Both the position numbers and the translations under genes were made by a program. A stretch of 64,000 nt of DNA from Acidovorax sp. FJL06 (GTDB lineage Bacteria; Pseudomonadota; Gammaproteobacteria; Burkholderiales; Burkholderiaceae_C). Position 1 is the first letter of the stretch. Each line of letters begins with the position of its first letter. The DNA lies in contig NZ_QAJR01000017.1 of the NCBI RefSeq assembly GCF_003852545.1, forward strand, positions 13,056 through 77,055, in the 5' to 3' direction. Below are positions 1 through 10,160 of this stretch, one piece after another. Under the pieces are notes generated by a model, which did no database searches, was not told where the DNA came from, and saw only the letters and a list, made by a program, of their open reading frames with translations.

Positions 1-216
1 GCCCTGGGGCGCGATCTGGCCGGCACGGCGCTCCAGCAGCAGCGCCACAGCGCCCACCGCAAAGTAGAGCAGGACCAGTTCCAGCAGTCGTCCCACCAGC
101 GGCTTGGCAGGGGCCGCCACCGGCCCCGCCACCAGCCAGCGCTGGTTGACAAAGGGCAGGTTGGCGGCCACGAAGGCCGCCACGATGATGAGCCAGACCG
201 ATCCGGTAAGAGACAC
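1..216 (-). CDS. DUF2818 family membrane protein (C-terminus cut by window edge)
   Basis: Small inner-membrane protein of unknown function that in Comamonadaceae follows nuoN. From a GTG at 214-216 the frame stays open for 72 codons to the left edge, so the C-terminal part is missing. Visible are a first hydrophobic helix (SVWLIIVAAFVAANLP, residues about 6-21) and a second (LLELVLLYFAVGAVALLL, about residues 44-61), followed by a basic stretch. It is co-directional with nuoN, 86 bases downstream, and is probably read through from the complex I operon. The GTG start is chosen because the family begins directly before the first helix; no ATG precedes it in frame nearby. Family assignment is from memory of this gene order and the sequence pattern. 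Confidence 0.75.
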   Translation of the reverse strand, partial: MSLTGSVWLIIVAAFVAANLPFVNQRWLVAGPVAAPAKPLVGRLLELVLLYFAVGAVALLLERRAGQIAPQG

Positions 217-302
217 GAAAGAACGAGCCCGCGATCGGTCAGCGACCGAAGAAAGCAGAAGCAGCGCGCGGCTGCAGCGTCAGCATGTGGATCAGCGCCA
301 GA

Positions 303-1796
303 TCAGGTCGCCAACGCACGCACCACGGCGTCCGCACACAGGGCCATGAGGCCGCCAGGCAGCAGGCCCAGCCCCAGGACCAGGGCGCCGTTGATGGTCA
401 GCACCACGCGCACATCCACGGGGGCCGACACGTTGGTGGCCGTCAGGGGTGCATCGAAATACATGACCTTGACCACGCGCAGGTAATAGAAGGCGCCGAT
501 CAGCGACATGATGACGGCAAACACGGCCATGGCGATGTACAGGCCCTGGCCCGAGGCGACCAGCGCCTGCAAGACCGACAGCTTGGCATAGAAGCCCACC
601 ATGGGCGGGATACCGGCCATCGAAAACAGGCATACGGCCATCACGCCGGCATACAGCGGGCTGCGCTGGTTCAGGCCGGCGAAGTCGGAAATCTCTTCGC
701 TCTCGAAACCTTCACGCGCCAGCAGCAGGATCACGCCGAACGCGGCCAAGGTGGTCAGCACGTAGGTGATGACATAGAACATCGACGCGCTGTAGGCGTT
801 TTCGACCGCCGTGGCATCCACATTGCCGTTGATAACACCCGACATCAGGCCCAGCAGCACGAAGCCCATCTGCGAAATGGTCGAGTACGCCAGCATGCGC
901 TTGAGGTTGGTCTGTGCAATGGCTGCCAGGTTACCCACCAGCAGCGAGCCAATGGCCAACACCGCCAGCATTTGCTGCCAGTCGATGGCCAACGGCAGCA
1001 GGCCGTCCACCAGCAGGCGGATGGTGATGGCAAACGCCGCCAGCTTGGGCGCGCCGCCGATCATCAGCGTCACGGCCGTGGGAGCGCCCTGGTACACGTC
1101 GGGGATCCACATGTGGAAGGGCACCACACCCAGCTTGAAGGCCAGGCCCGCCACCACAAACACGAGGCCGAACACCAGCACCTGGTGCTTGATCTGACCG
1201 GAGTTGACGGCCTTGAACACCTGGCCGATATCGAGCGAACCCGTAGCACCGTAGACCATCGACAGACCATACAGCAGGAAACCGCTGGCCATGGCGCCGA
1301 GCACGAAGTACTTCATGGCGGCTTCCGTGGCGGTGGCGTTGTCGCGGCGCAGGGCCACCAGCGCATAGCTCGACAGCGTGAGCAGCTCCAGGCCCAGGTA
1401 GATCACTAGGAAGTTGTTGCCCGAGATCATGATGAACATGCCCAGCAGCGCAAACATCGACAAGGTGAACATCTCGCCGCCGCGCATCATGTCACGGTCG
1501 GCCGCATAGGGGCGGCCATAGACCAGCGTGACCATCATGGCCACGGTGGCAAAACACTTGAGCCAGTTGCCCATGGCGTCGCTCACCACCATGTTGCCGA
1601 AGCCATAGAAGGTGTTGCCGCTGCTGGCATACATGGCCTGCAGGGCGGCCACCACGGCCAGCGTGAGCATGGTCAGCACATAGGTGCCGGTGCGGCGAGC
1701 GCTGTGGACACCCAGATCGACCAGCGCAATGACGCAGGCCATGGTCAACAGCACGATTTCAGGGTAAATCGCGAGCCAGCTGATGTTGTCAATCAT
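303..1796 (-). CDS. nuoN: NADH-quinone oxidoreductase subunit N
   Basis: Antiporter-like membrane subunit of respiratory complex I, one of three proton-pumping subunits (L, M, N) in the inner membrane. It has 497 residues, slightly longer than E. coli NuoN (485), and consists of repeated hydrophobic segments. The conserved core [20 protein letters not shown] (about residues 222-241) carries the lysine and the HxW/PD pattern of the Mrp antiporter family, and GGAPKLAAF supplies the second lysine. It is the last nuo gene, 24 bases after nuoM, completing the order A-N. Nothing is truncated or shifted. Start ATG at 1796 gives [13 protein letters not shown], the usual N-terminus. Confidence 0.98.
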   Translation of the reverse strand: MIDNISWLAIYPEIVLLTMACVIALVDLGVHSARRTGTYVLTMLTLAVVAALQAMYASSGNTFYGFGNMVVSDAMGNWLKCFATVAMMVTLVYGRPYAADRDMMRGGEMFTLSMFALLGMFIMISGNNFLVIYLGLELLTLSSYALVALRRDNATATEAAMKYFVLGAMASGFLLYGLSMVYGATGSLDIGQVFKAVNSGQIKHQVLVFGLVFVVAGLAFKLGVVPFHMWIPDVYQGAPTAVTLMIGGAPKLAAFAITIRLLVDGLLPLAIDWQQMLAVLAIGSLLVGNLAAIAQTNLKRMLAYSTISQMGFVLLGLMSGVINGNVDATAVENAYSASMFYVITYVLTTLAAFGVILLLAREGFESEEISDFAGLNQRSPLYAGVMAVCLFSMAGIPPMVGFYAKLSVLQALVASGQGLYIAMAVFAVIMSLIGAFYYLRVVKVMYFDAPLTATNVSAPVDVRVVLTINGALVLGLGLLPGGLMALCADAVVRALAT

Positions 1797-1820
1797 CTCG
1801 AATCTCTCAGTTCAGTCTGG

Positions 1821-3296
1821 TCAGTTCAGCTTGGTCAATGCGACATGCTTGAGCAGTTCCGCGACCGAGGTGTCCATCACGTCCGTGAAGGGGCGTGGGT
1901 ACAGGCCCATGGCCAGGACGGCAATCGCCAGCAGCGACATCACCAGGAACTCGCGGCTGTTGATGTCGGTGAGTTCCTTGACATGGTCGTTGGCCACCGG
2001 CCCCAGGTACACGCGCTTGAACATCCACAGGGTGTAGGCGGCACCAAAGATCAGCGCCGTGGCCGAGGCCAGGCCGATCCAGAAGTTGGCCTTGGTCGCG
2101 CCCAGAATCACCATCCACTCGCCCACGAAACCGGCAGTGCCCGGCAGGCCGCAGTTGGCCATGGCGAACAGCAGCGCAAAGGCCGTGAAATTGGGCATGG
2201 TGTTGACCACGCCGCCATAGGCTGCGATTTCACGCGAATGCACGCGGTCGTACAGCACGCCGATGGACAGGAACATCGCGCCCGACACGAAGCCGTGGGC
2301 GATCATCTGCACCAAGCCGCCGGAGACACCCAGGTCATTGAAGATGAAGAAGCCCAGGGTCACGAAGCCCATGTGGGCCACGGACGAGTAGGCCACCAGC
2401 TTCTTCATGTCCTTCTGGACCATGGCCACCAAGCCCACGTAGATCACGGCGATCAGCGACAGCGCGATCATCAGCCACGCCCACTCGCGTGCGGCATCGG
2501 GAGCGATGGGCATCGAGAAACGCAGGAAGCCGTAGGCACCCAGCTTGAGCATGATGGCCGCCAGCACGGCAGAACCGCCGGTGGGCGCTTCCACGTGCAC
2601 GTCGGGCAGCCAGGTGTGCACCGGCCACATGGGCACCTTCACGGCAAAGGCAGCAAAGAAGGCAAAGAACAGCAGGGTCTGTGCACGGCCGCTCAGGGGC
2701 AGCTGGTGCCAGGCCGCGATGTCGAAGCTGCCGCCCGACTGGTTGTACAGGTAGATCAGCGCGATCAGCATCAAGAGCGAGCCAAGCAGCGTGTACAGGA
2801 AGAACTTGAACGCCGCGTAGATCTTGTTGGGGCCGCCCCAGATCCCGATGATGAGGTACATCGGGATCAGCGTGGCTTCGAAGAACACGTAGAACAGGAT
2901 GCCGTCGAGCGCACTGAACACGCCGATCATCAGGCCCGACAGGATCAGGAAAGCGCCCATGTACTGGTTCACGCGCTCGGTGATGGCCTCCCACGAGGCG
3001 ATCACCACGATCACCGTGATGAACGCGGTGAGCGGCACAAACCAGAACGAAATGCCATCCACGCCCAGGTGGTAGTGCACATTGAAGCGCTCGATCCACG
3101 AGGCCTTCTCGACAAACTGCATGGCTGCAGTGCCCAGCTTGAAGCCATCGTACAAAGGCAGCGTGACCAGGAAGCCCAGCAGCGCCCCCAGCAATGCCAG
3201 CCAGCGCACGGCGCGCGCGTGCTCATCCCGCCCAATGGCAAGCAGCAGCACACCGAAGGCAATCGGTGTCCAGATTGCAAGACTCAACAGACCCAT
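1821..3296 (-). CDS. nuoM: NADH-quinone oxidoreductase subunit M
   Basis: Second antiporter-like proton-pumping subunit of complex I. It has 491 residues, close to the family norm near 500, with about 14 hydrophobic segments. The proton-channel glutamate lies in FFEATLIPMYLIIGIWGG around residue 144, and the lysine of the broken helix in AVKVPMWPVHTWLPDVHVEA. It lies between nuoL (12 bases upstream) and nuoN, in the standard order. The start MGLLSLAIWTPIAFG begins with a membrane helix as expected. Confidence 0.98.
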   Translation of the reverse strand: MGLLSLAIWTPIAFGVLLLAIGRDEHARAVRWLALLGALLGFLVTLPLYDGFKLGTAAMQFVEKASWIERFNVHYHLGVDGISFWFVPLTAFITVIVVIASWEAITERVNQYMGAFLILSGLMIGVFSALDGILFYVFFEATLIPMYLIIGIWGGPNKIYAAFKFFLYTLLGSLLMLIALIYLYNQSGGSFDIAAWHQLPLSGRAQTLLFFAFFAAFAVKVPMWPVHTWLPDVHVEAPTGGSAVLAAIMLKLGAYGFLRFSMPIAPDAAREWAWLMIALSLIAVIYVGLVAMVQKDMKKLVAYSSVAHMGFVTLGFFIFNDLGVSGGLVQMIAHGFVSGAMFLSIGVLYDRVHSREIAAYGGVVNTMPNFTAFALLFAMANCGLPGTAGFVGEWMVILGATKANFWIGLASATALIFGAAYTLWMFKRVYLGPVANDHVKELTDINSREFLVMSLLAIAVLAMGLYPRPFTDVMDTSVAELLKHVALTKLN

Positions 3297-3308
3297 TTGT
3301 TGTTTTCC

Positions 3309-5348
3309 TTATTTGATGAGCTGCAGGAACGTATCGCCCCAGACGAACCAGGTCATCAGTGCGAAGACACCCAGAATCATCACCAGCGCATAGTGGAAGA
3401 TGAAACCCGACTGCACCCAACGGACAGCGCCGGCTACCCCACGCACCAACTTCCACGAGCCGTTCACCAGGGCGCCATCAATGATGGCCTGATCGCCGCC
3501 CTTCCAGAGGCCGACACCCAGCGCCCGTGCACCACGGGCCAGGATGTTCTCGTTGATCCAGTCAAGGTAGTACTTGTTCTCGAGCAGCGTGTAGATCGGC
3601 ATGCAGAGGCGCTTGATGGCCGCAGGCAGCGCAGGGTTGACCATGTACATGTAGTACGACAGCGCCACACCCGACAGTGCCAGCCAGAACGGCGCCGTCT
3701 GCAGACCGTGCAGGGCCATGGCCCAGGCGCTGTGGAAATGCTCTGCCATGTGTGCCATCGATGGATGCTTGGCTGCATCCACAAAGATCACATCCTTGAA
3801 GAAGTCACCGAACAGCATGGGCTGGATGAACATGAAGCCCACCACCACCGAGGGAATGGCCAGCAGCACCAGAGGCACGGTCACGACCCAGGGCGATTCA
3901 TGGGGTTCGTGGTGGTCGTCGTGGCCATGGCCGTGGTGGTCGTCATGGTGTGCATCGGGGTTCTGGTCGTAGCGCTCCTTGCCATGGAAGACCAGGAAGT
4001 ACATGCGGAACGAATAGAACGCGGTGATGAACACCCCTGCCAGCACCGCAAAGTGCGCGAAACCGGCGGCGGGCAGGTGGCTGAAGTGCACCGCCTCGAT
4101 GATGCTGTCCTTGGAGTAGAAGCCCGAGAACAGGGGCGTGCCGATCAGCGCCAGCGAGCCCAGCAGCGAAGTGATCCAGGTGATGGGCATGTACTTGCGC
4201 ACGCCACCCATCCAACGGATGTCCTGGTTGTGGTGCATGCCCATGATGACCGAACCGGCACCGAGGAACAGCAGCGCCTTGAAGAACGCGTGGGTCATCA
4301 GGTGGAACACCGCGACCGAGTAGGCCGAGGCGCCCAGCGCCACGGTCATGTACCCGAGCTGCGACAGCGTGGAATACGCCACCACACGCTTGATGTCGTT
4401 CTGGATGATGCCCAGGAAGCCCATGAACAGCGCCGTAATGGCACCGATCACCAGGATGAAGTTGAGCGCGGTGTCCGACAGTTCGAACAGCGGCGACATG
4501 CGCGACACCATGAAGATGCCGGCGGTCACCATGGTGGCCGCGTGGATCAGCGCCGAGATGGGGGTCGGGCCTTCCATCGAATCGGGCAGCCAAACATGCA
4601 ACGGAAACTGGGCGGACTTGCCCATGGCGCCGATGAACAGGCAGATGCAGATCACGGTGATCAGCAGCCAGTCGGTGCCAGGGAAGGGCAAACCGCCGAG
4701 TTCGCCGGACTTGGCGAAGATTTCGCTGTAATTCAATGTGCCGGTGTAGGCGGCAATCAGGCCAATGCCCAGGATGAAGCCGAAGTCCCCCACGCGGTTG
4801 ACCAGGAAAGCCTTCATGTTGGCGAAGATCGCCGTGGGCTTGTTGAACCAGAAGCCGATCAGCAGGTAGGACACCAGGCCCACCGCTTCCCAGCCGAAGA
4901 ACAGCTGCAGCAGGTTGTTGCTCATGACCAGCATGAGCATGGAGAACGTGAACAGCGAGATGTAGGCGAAGAAGCGGTTGTAGCCGTCGTCCTCTTCCAT
5001 GTAGCCAATGGTGTAGATGTGCACCATCAGCGACACGAAGGTCACCACCACCATCATCATGGCCGTGAGGCTGTCGATGAGGAAGCCCACCTCCATCTTC
5101 AGGCCGCCCACCACCATCCAGGTGTAAAGCGTCTCGTTGAAACGGGCACCATCCAGGGCCACGCTTTTGAGCGTCATGGCCGACAGGATGAACGCAACGA
5201 GCACGCCAAGAATCGTCAGCGTGTGGCTCAGGCGGCGACCAATCCAGTTACCGCCAAAGGTTGTACCGAAGATACCGGCCAGCAGAGCGCCCGCCAGCGG
5301 AGCCAGCGGCACGGCCAGGAGCGTTGAAGCAGAGAGGGTTTGACTCAT
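3309..5348 (-). CDS. nuoL: NADH-quinone oxidoreductase subunit L
   Basis: Largest antiporter-like subunit of complex I, with the long lateral helix at its C-terminus. It has 679 residues from MSQTLSAS. The frame stays open 37 codons further upstream, but that extension is low-complexity, runs into nuoK and is not part of the family. The channel core SAQFPLHVWLPDSMEGPTP and IHAATMVTAGIFM (about residues 245-275) match the family. A histidine/aspartate-rich loop lies at about residues 464-483 (NPDAHHDDHHGHGHDDHHEP). It is longer than in E. coli NuoL and may bind metal, but no role is known to me. It sits 31 bases after nuoK. Confidence 0.98.
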   Translation of the reverse strand: MSQTLSASTLLAVPLAPLAGALLAGIFGTTFGGNWIGRRLSHTLTILGVLVAFILSAMTLKSVALDGARFNETLYTWMVVGGLKMEVGFLIDSLTAMMMVVVTFVSLMVHIYTIGYMEEDDGYNRFFAYISLFTFSMLMLVMSNNLLQLFFGWEAVGLVSYLLIGFWFNKPTAIFANMKAFLVNRVGDFGFILGIGLIAAYTGTLNYSEIFAKSGELGGLPFPGTDWLLITVICICLFIGAMGKSAQFPLHVWLPDSMEGPTPISALIHAATMVTAGIFMVSRMSPLFELSDTALNFILVIGAITALFMGFLGIIQNDIKRVVAYSTLSQLGYMTVALGASAYSVAVFHLMTHAFFKALLFLGAGSVIMGMHHNQDIRWMGGVRKYMPITWITSLLGSLALIGTPLFSGFYSKDSIIEAVHFSHLPAAGFAHFAVLAGVFITAFYSFRMYFLVFHGKERYDQNPDAHHDDHHGHGHDDHHEPHESPWVVTVPLVLLAIPSVVVGFMFIQPMLFGDFFKDVIFVDAAKHPSMAHMAEHFHSAWAMALHGLQTAPFWLALSGVALSYYMYMVNPALPAAIKRLCMPIYTLLENKYYLDWINENILARGARALGVGLWKGGDQAIIDGALVNGSWKLVRGVAGAVRWVQSGFIFHYALVMILGVFALMTWFVWGDTFLQLIK

Positions 5349-5379
5349 TCTTGAGAACCTTGGGAATACGGGTGGCTCA

Positions 5380-5688
5380 TCAGCCCTTGAGGGTGTTGAG
5401 GTCTTCCGCGTTGATGCTGGACTTGTTGCGGAACAGCAGCACCAGGATGGCCAGGCCAATGGCCGACTCGGCCGCAGCCACCGTCAGGATGAAGAACACG
5501 AACACCTGCCCATGCATGTCACCCAGGTAGTACGAGAACGCCACGAAGTTCATGTTCACCGCCAGCAGCATCAGCTCGATCGCCATCAGCAGCACGATCA
5601 GGTTCTTGCGGTTCAGGAAGATGCCGATCACGGCCAGCGCGAAGAGCATGGCCCCCAGGGAGAGGAAATGGCCCAAAGTCAGCGTCAT
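5380..5688 (-). CDS. nuoK: NADH-quinone oxidoreductase subunit K
   Basis: Small three-helix membrane subunit of complex I (102 residues; E. coli 100). The two membrane glutamates needed for proton transfer are visible at residue 38 ([11 protein letters not shown]) and residue 74 ([12 protein letters not shown]). The start codon overlaps the nuoJ stop by four bases, indicating translational coupling. Length and all helices are intact. Confidence 0.98.
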   Translation of the reverse strand: MTLTLGHFLSLGAMLFALAVIGIFLNRKNLIVLLMAIELMLLAVNMNFVAFSYYLGDMHGQVFVFFILTVAAAESAIGLAILVLLFRNKSSINAEDLNTLKG

Positions 5689-6353
5689 GCTTTTTTCTCC
5701 TCGGCAACAGGTTCGGCAGGCACTTCGGCCGCGGCCTTCTGGGTGACTGCCACCTTCACGACCTCCAGGCGATCACTGGCACGCACACGGATCTGCAGCG
5801 AAGGATTGATGGCCTTGCTGTCCTTGCGCTGGCGCAGCGTCAAGGCAATGGCCGCAATCATGGCCACCAGCAGAATCACGGCGGCGATTTCTACCGGGAA
5901 CAGGTACTGGGTATAGAGCAGCTTGCCCAGGGCCTTGGTGTTCGAGTACTGCACCACCTGCCCTGCGGCATCCAGCACCGCAACGGCGGCCTTGGGCTCG
6001 TCCATGCCACGGAAACCGCCCATCAGCACAGCGGCCATTTCCAGGGCGATCATCGCGCCCACAAAGGCGGCGAGCGGGAAATGCTTCCAGAAGCCCTTGC
6101 GCACGGTATCGATGTGGATGTCCAGCATCATCACCACGAACAGGAACAGCACCATCACCGCGCCCAGGTACACCAGCACCAGGGCGATGGCCAGGAACTC
6201 GGCCTTGAGCAGCAACCACACGGCGGCGGCCTGAGAAAAGGCGAGGATGAGATAGAGCACGGCATGCACGGGATTGCGCGCAGTGATCACCCGGAAGGCC
6301 GCAAACAGCAGCACCACCGAGAAGAGATAGAAGAAACCGGTCTTGGCGTCCAT
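5685..6353 (-). CDS. nuoJ: NADH-quinone oxidoreductase subunit J
   Basis: Membrane subunit of complex I, with five predicted helices in the first 170 residues. It has 222 residues and opens [20 protein letters not shown]. The helix-3 region with the pi-bulge is recognisable as [20 protein letters not shown]. The C-terminal 45 residues are hydrophilic and end in an Ala/Glu/Val-rich tail ([13 protein letters not shown]), a common extension in this group. It overlaps nuoK by four bases and lies 50 bases after nuoI. Confidence 0.97.
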   Translation of the reverse strand: MDAKTGFFYLFSVVLLFAAFRVITARNPVHAVLYLILAFSQAAAVWLLLKAEFLAIALVLVYLGAVMVLFLFVVMMLDIHIDTVRKGFWKHFPLAAFVGAMIALEMAAVLMGGFRGMDEPKAAVAVLDAAGQVVQYSNTKALGKLLYTQYLFPVEIAAVILLVAMIAAIALTLRQRKDSKAINPSLQIRVRASDRLEVVKVAVTQKAAAEVPAEPVAEEKKA

Positions 6354-6403
6354 GAATCGGGTCTTTATAGAAAGTCTGGCAAAGAGGCCGCGCTCAGCAC
6401 CGC

Positions 6404-6916
6404 TCAGCGGTACTTGGCATCCGCAGCCTTGGCCGCCGCAATTTCACCTTCGTACCGGTCGCCCACGGCCAGCAGCATGTCTTTCGTGAAATACAAATCA
6501 CCACGCTTTTCTCCGTGGTACTCAAAGATGTGCGTTTCAACGATGGAATCGACAGGGCAGCTTTCTTCGCAGAAGCCGCAGAAAATGCACTTGGTCAGGT
6601 CGATGTCGTAGCGTGTGGTGCGGCGGGAGCCGTCAGCACGCACATCCGACTCGATCGTGATGGCCATGGCGGGGCACACGGCCTCGCACAGCTTGCAGGC
6701 GATACAGCGCTCTTCGCCATTGTCGTAGCGGCGCAGCGCGTGCAAACCACGGAAACGGGGCGACAGAGGCGTTTTCTCTTCAGGGAACTGCACGGTCACC
6801 TTGCGGCGGAACGCGTAGCGGCCAGTCAGGGCCATGCCCTTGAGCAGCTCCACGAGCATGAAGCTCTTGAAGAAGTCTTTGATCGAAAAAGGTGCAGCAG
6901 CAACAACGGCAGTCAT
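6404..6916 (-). CDS. nuoI: NADH-quinone oxidoreductase subunit I (2x[4Fe-4S])
   Basis: Ferredoxin-like peripheral subunit of complex I that carries clusters N6a and N6b. It has 170 residues from [15 protein letters not shown]; an upstream in-frame ATG at 6964 would add 16 residues overlapping nuoH and is rejected. Both cluster motifs are complete: [12 protein letters not shown] (about residues 71-82) and [12 protein letters not shown] (about 110-121). The N-terminal amphipathic stretch [19 protein letters not shown] contacts the membrane arm in this family. It is 14 bases after nuoH and 50 before nuoJ. Confidence 0.98.
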   Translation of the reverse strand: MTAVVAAAPFSIKDFFKSFMLVELLKGMALTGRYAFRRKVTVQFPEEKTPLSPRFRGLHALRRYDNGEERCIACKLCEAVCPAMAITIESDVRADGSRRTTRYDIDLTKCIFCGFCEESCPVDSIVETHIFEYHGEKRGDLYFTKDMLLAVGDRYEGEIAAAKAADAKYR

Positions 6917-6930
6917 TTGTGATGTCCCGC

Positions 6931-8013
6931 TTATTTCCAGATGTTCCAGGGCGAGAGCAGCCACCCACCCACAAAGAGCAAGTACACCAGCGTCACCGGG
7001 ATGAAGATCTTCCAGCCCAGACGCATGATCTGGTCATAACGGAAGCGTGGGAAGGTGGCGCGGATCCAGATGAACATGGACACCACGAGGAAGGTCTTGA
7101 GGCCCAGCCAGATCCAGCCAGGAATCCAGTTGAACAGCGCGCTGTCGATGGGCGACAGCCAGCCGCCCAGGAACATGAGCGCGGCCAGGATGGACACGAG
7201 CCACATGCTGGCGTACTCGGCCAGGAAGAAGATCGCAAAGCCCATGCCCGAATACTCGACCATGTGGCCCGCCACGATTTCGGCTTCGCCTTCGACCACG
7301 TCGAAGGGGTGGCGGTTGGTCTCGGCCACGCCAGAGATCAGGTACACCAGGAAGATCGGCAGCAGGGGCAGCCAGTTCCAGGACAGAAAGGTCAGGCCCT
7401 TGTCCGCCGCCATGCCCTTGGCCTGCGACATCACGATCTCTGTCAGGTTCATGCTGCCCGATACCATGATGACCACGAGGAAGCAGAAACCCATCGCGAT
7501 TTCATAGCTCACCATCTGGGCCGAGGCGCGCAGCGCCCCCAGGAAAGCGTACTTGGAGTTCGAGGCCCAGCCGGCAATGATCACGCCATAGACTTCGATG
7601 GAGGTAATGGCCATCACCAGCAGCAGGCCGGCATTGACGTTGGCCAGCGCGACGTCGGGGCCGAAGGGGATCGCCACCCAGGCAGCCAGCGCCGGCATGA
7701 TGGCCATGACGGGGCCGAGCACGAACAACCCCTTGCTGGCCGCAGTCGGCTGGATGATTTCCTTGGTCAGCAGCTTCAGCGCATCGGCAATAGGCTGCAA
7801 CAGCCCCATGGGGCCCACGCGGTTGGGGCCGTGGCGCACTTGCATGAAGCCCAGCAGCTTGCGCTCCCACAAGGTGAGGTAGGCCACCGCGCCCATCAGG
7901 GGCGCCAGGATGCAGACGATCTTGATCAGGATCCAGAGCACTGGCCAGACGATGCCAGTCCACCAGCCAAAGGAAAGCAGGTTCAGGCCCGCGTTGTAGA
8001 TCGCGTCGATCAT
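6931..8013 (-). CDS. nuoH: NADH-quinone oxidoreductase subunit H
   Basis: Membrane subunit at the junction with the hydrophilic arm; it forms much of the quinone-binding channel. It has 360 residues and eight or so helices. The conserved acidic loop appears as [20 protein letters not shown] followed by GHMVEYSGM, and the quinone-channel segment as [20 protein letters not shown]. The start overlaps the nuoG stop by four bases. It is intact throughout. Confidence 0.98.
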   Translation of the reverse strand: MIDAIYNAGLNLLSFGWWTGIVWPVLWILIKIVCILAPLMGAVAYLTLWERKLLGFMQVRHGPNRVGPMGLLQPIADALKLLTKEIIQPTAASKGLFVLGPVMAIMPALAAWVAIPFGPDVALANVNAGLLLVMAITSIEVYGVIIAGWASNSKYAFLGALRASAQMVSYEIAMGFCFLVVIMVSGSMNLTEIVMSQAKGMAADKGLTFLSWNWLPLLPIFLVYLISGVAETNRHPFDVVEGEAEIVAGHMVEYSGMGFAIFFLAEYASMWLVSILAALMFLGGWLSPIDSALFNWIPGWIWLGLKTFLVVSMFIWIRATFPRFRYDQIMRLGWKIFIPVTLVYLLFVGGWLLSPWNIWK

Positions 8014-10145
8014 GCGGCCACTCCTTCACGTGCCATGCGCGCGTCGGCAGTGAGCTGCAGCGACGTGGAACGGCGCACCAGGCCGTCCAGTTGATAGATG
8101 GAAGCCACCACGGGCTCGCCGGCAGCCGCTGCCGTGGCAGCAGGCACTGCCTTCACAGCATTCGACAGCTGCACGGCCGGCACTTGCGTGACCATGCCTG
8201 CGGGGGCATTCGTGGCGCGGGCCAGCACATCCTGCGAGGTTTCGAAGTCGAAGCCCGGCACCCCCAGCAGGTTGGCCAGAACACGCAGAACCTTCCAAGC
8301 CGGGCGGGTATCGCCCAGAGGCCGCACCACGGCGTGGAAGCTTTGCAGGAGGCCTTCGGCATTGACGAAGCTGCCAGACGTTTCCGTGAACGGAGCAATT
8401 GGCAACAAAACGTCACTGAACTCCAGGTTGGCCTTGAAGGGGCTCAAGGTCACCACCATGTCTGCACCAGACAGCGCTGCGGCAGCGTTGGCACCCGCTG
8501 CAGAGTCATGCACCGGCTCGGTGTTCAGCAGCAACGCCGCCTTCAACCCACCGGAGAGCATCTGACCCGCATTCAAGCCACCGTTGACAGGATGAGCACC
8601 CGCAAACTGCGCGCCCACCGTGTTGGCGGCTTCCGTGAGGTAGCCCACGGAGGCACCCGTGTGCTCACCAATCCAGTGGGCCAGCGCCAGCAATTGCGTG
8701 GCCTGCGCGTGGTGTGCCGCGGCATTGCCCAGCAGCACGGCCTTGCGGTCACCGCTCAGCAAAGAGCGTGCTATGGCTTGGGCAGCGTCACTGGCTGCGG
8801 TCGCACCTTGCGGAGCGGCGATACCCTTTTCCAGGGCGATGGCAGAGGCGACGCCTCCGAGCGTCAGGGTCCACTCACCGGCGCCTTGTGCAACGAACGA
8901 TTGCACGGGCATGGCCCAGTCCTGGGCCGCCGAAGCGATGGCGCTGACCTGGCAGCCATGGCGGGCGGCCTGGCGGATGCGCTGGGCAAACAGCGGATGG
9001 TCCTTGCGCAGGTTGGACCCCACCACCAGCACGCGCTGCAGCGTGGACAGGGAGGCGATGGACGTACCGAGCCAGCGGATGCCTTCAGGTGCCGCGAACT
9101 CGGCGTTGCGCAGGCGGTAGTCGATGTTGTCGCTGCCGATGCCACGCACCAACGCAGAGGCCAGGTACAGCTCTTCGAGCGTGCTGTGCGGACTCACCAG
9201 CGCGCCGATGCTGCCGGCACCATGGTCATTCTTGATGTTCTTGAGGCCATTGGCCACGTACTCGAGCGCGGTCTGCCAATCGACTTCCTTCCACACGCCG
9301 CCCTGCTTGAGCATGGGCTGGGTCAGGCGGTCTTCACCGTTGAGGGCTTCGTAGGAGAAGCGGTCACGGTCGGCAATCCAGCATTCGTTGACGGCTTCGT
9401 TTTCCAACGGCACCACGCGCATGACCTTGTGGTTCTTGACCTGGACAATCAGGTTGGAACCCGTCGAGTCGTGCGGACTCACCGAGCGGCGGCGCGACAG
9501 CTCCCAGGTGCGGGCGCTATAGCGGAAAGGCTTGCTGGTCAGGGCTCCGACGGGGCAGATGTCGATCATGTTGCCCGACAGCTCGGAGTCCACCGTGTCG
9601 CCCGTCACCGTGGTGATCTCGGAATGCTCGCCGCGATGGATCATGCCCAGCTCCATCACGCCGGCCACTTCCTGGCCAAAACGCACGCAGCGGGTGCAGT
9701 GGATGCAGCGGCTCATTTCCTGCATGGAAATCAGCGGCCCAACGTCCTTGACGGGCACCACGCGCTTTTCTTCTTCGTAGCGCGAAGAAGAGCCACCATA
9801 GCCCACAGCCAGATCCTGCAACTGGCATTCACCGCCCTGGTCGCAGATGGGGCAATCCAGCGGGTGGTTGATGAGCAGGAATTCCATGACCGACTGCTGG
9901 GCCTTGATGGCCTTGTCGCTCTTGGTGCGCACGATCATGCCCTGCGTCACGGGCGTGGCGCAGGCAGGCATGGGCTTGGGGGCTTTTTCCACGTCCACCA
10001 GGCACATGCGGCAGTTGGCGGCGATGGAAAGCTTCTTGTGGTAGCAGAAATGCGGAATGTAGGTGCCAGCCTTCTCGGCTGCATGCATCACCATGCAGCC
10101 TTCGGCGACTTCTACTTTCTGCCCGTCGAGTTCGATTTCAACCAT
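8010..10145 (-). CDS. nuoG: NADH-quinone oxidoreductase subunit G
   Basis: Large iron-sulfur subunit of the hydrophilic arm (711 residues, shorter than the 900-residue enteric form). The N-terminal ferredoxin domain holds the [2Fe-2S] ligands ([17 protein letters not shown], residues about 32-48). Then come the His/Cys cluster region ([14 protein letters not shown]) and two motifs, [16 protein letters not shown] and [10 protein letters not shown], with the C-x-x-C spacing of the [4Fe-4S] domain. The remaining two thirds is a molybdopterin-oxidoreductase fold without cofactor, as is normal for NuoG. It overlaps nuoH by four bases and lies 15 bases after nuoF. Confidence 0.97.
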   Translation of the reverse strand: MVEIELDGQKVEVAEGCMVMHAAEKAGTYIPHFCYHKKLSIAANCRMCLVDVEKAPKPMPACATPVTQGMIVRTKSDKAIKAQQSVMEFLLINHPLDCPICDQGGECQLQDLAVGYGGSSSRYEEEKRVVPVKDVGPLISMQEMSRCIHCTRCVRFGQEVAGVMELGMIHRGEHSEITTVTGDTVDSELSGNMIDICPVGALTSKPFRYSARTWELSRRRSVSPHDSTGSNLIVQVKNHKVMRVVPLENEAVNECWIADRDRFSYEALNGEDRLTQPMLKQGGVWKEVDWQTALEYVANGLKNIKNDHGAGSIGALVSPHSTLEELYLASALVRGIGSDNIDYRLRNAEFAAPEGIRWLGTSIASLSTLQRVLVVGSNLRKDHPLFAQRIRQAARHGCQVSAIASAAQDWAMPVQSFVAQGAGEWTLTLGGVASAIALEKGIAAPQGATAASDAAQAIARSLLSGDRKAVLLGNAAAHHAQATQLLALAHWIGEHTGASVGYLTEAANTVGAQFAGAHPVNGGLNAGQMLSGGLKAALLLNTEPVHDSAAGANAAAALSGADMVVTLSPFKANLEFSDVLLPIAPFTETSGSFVNAEGLLQSFHAVVRPLGDTRPAWKVLRVLANLLGVPGFDFETSQDVLARATNAPAGMVTQVPAVQLSNAVKAVPAATAAAAGEPVVASIYQLDGLVRRSTSLQLTADARMAREGVAA

Positions 10146-10160
10146 ATGCGTTTCTCGCGA

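Noticed and set aside
1704-5327. Very long plus-strand open frame (1207 codons) opposite nuoL/nuoM
   Set aside because: It mirrors the GC-rich third positions of the nuo genes; its product is His/Gln/Arg-rich with no domain, typical of antisense shadow frames.
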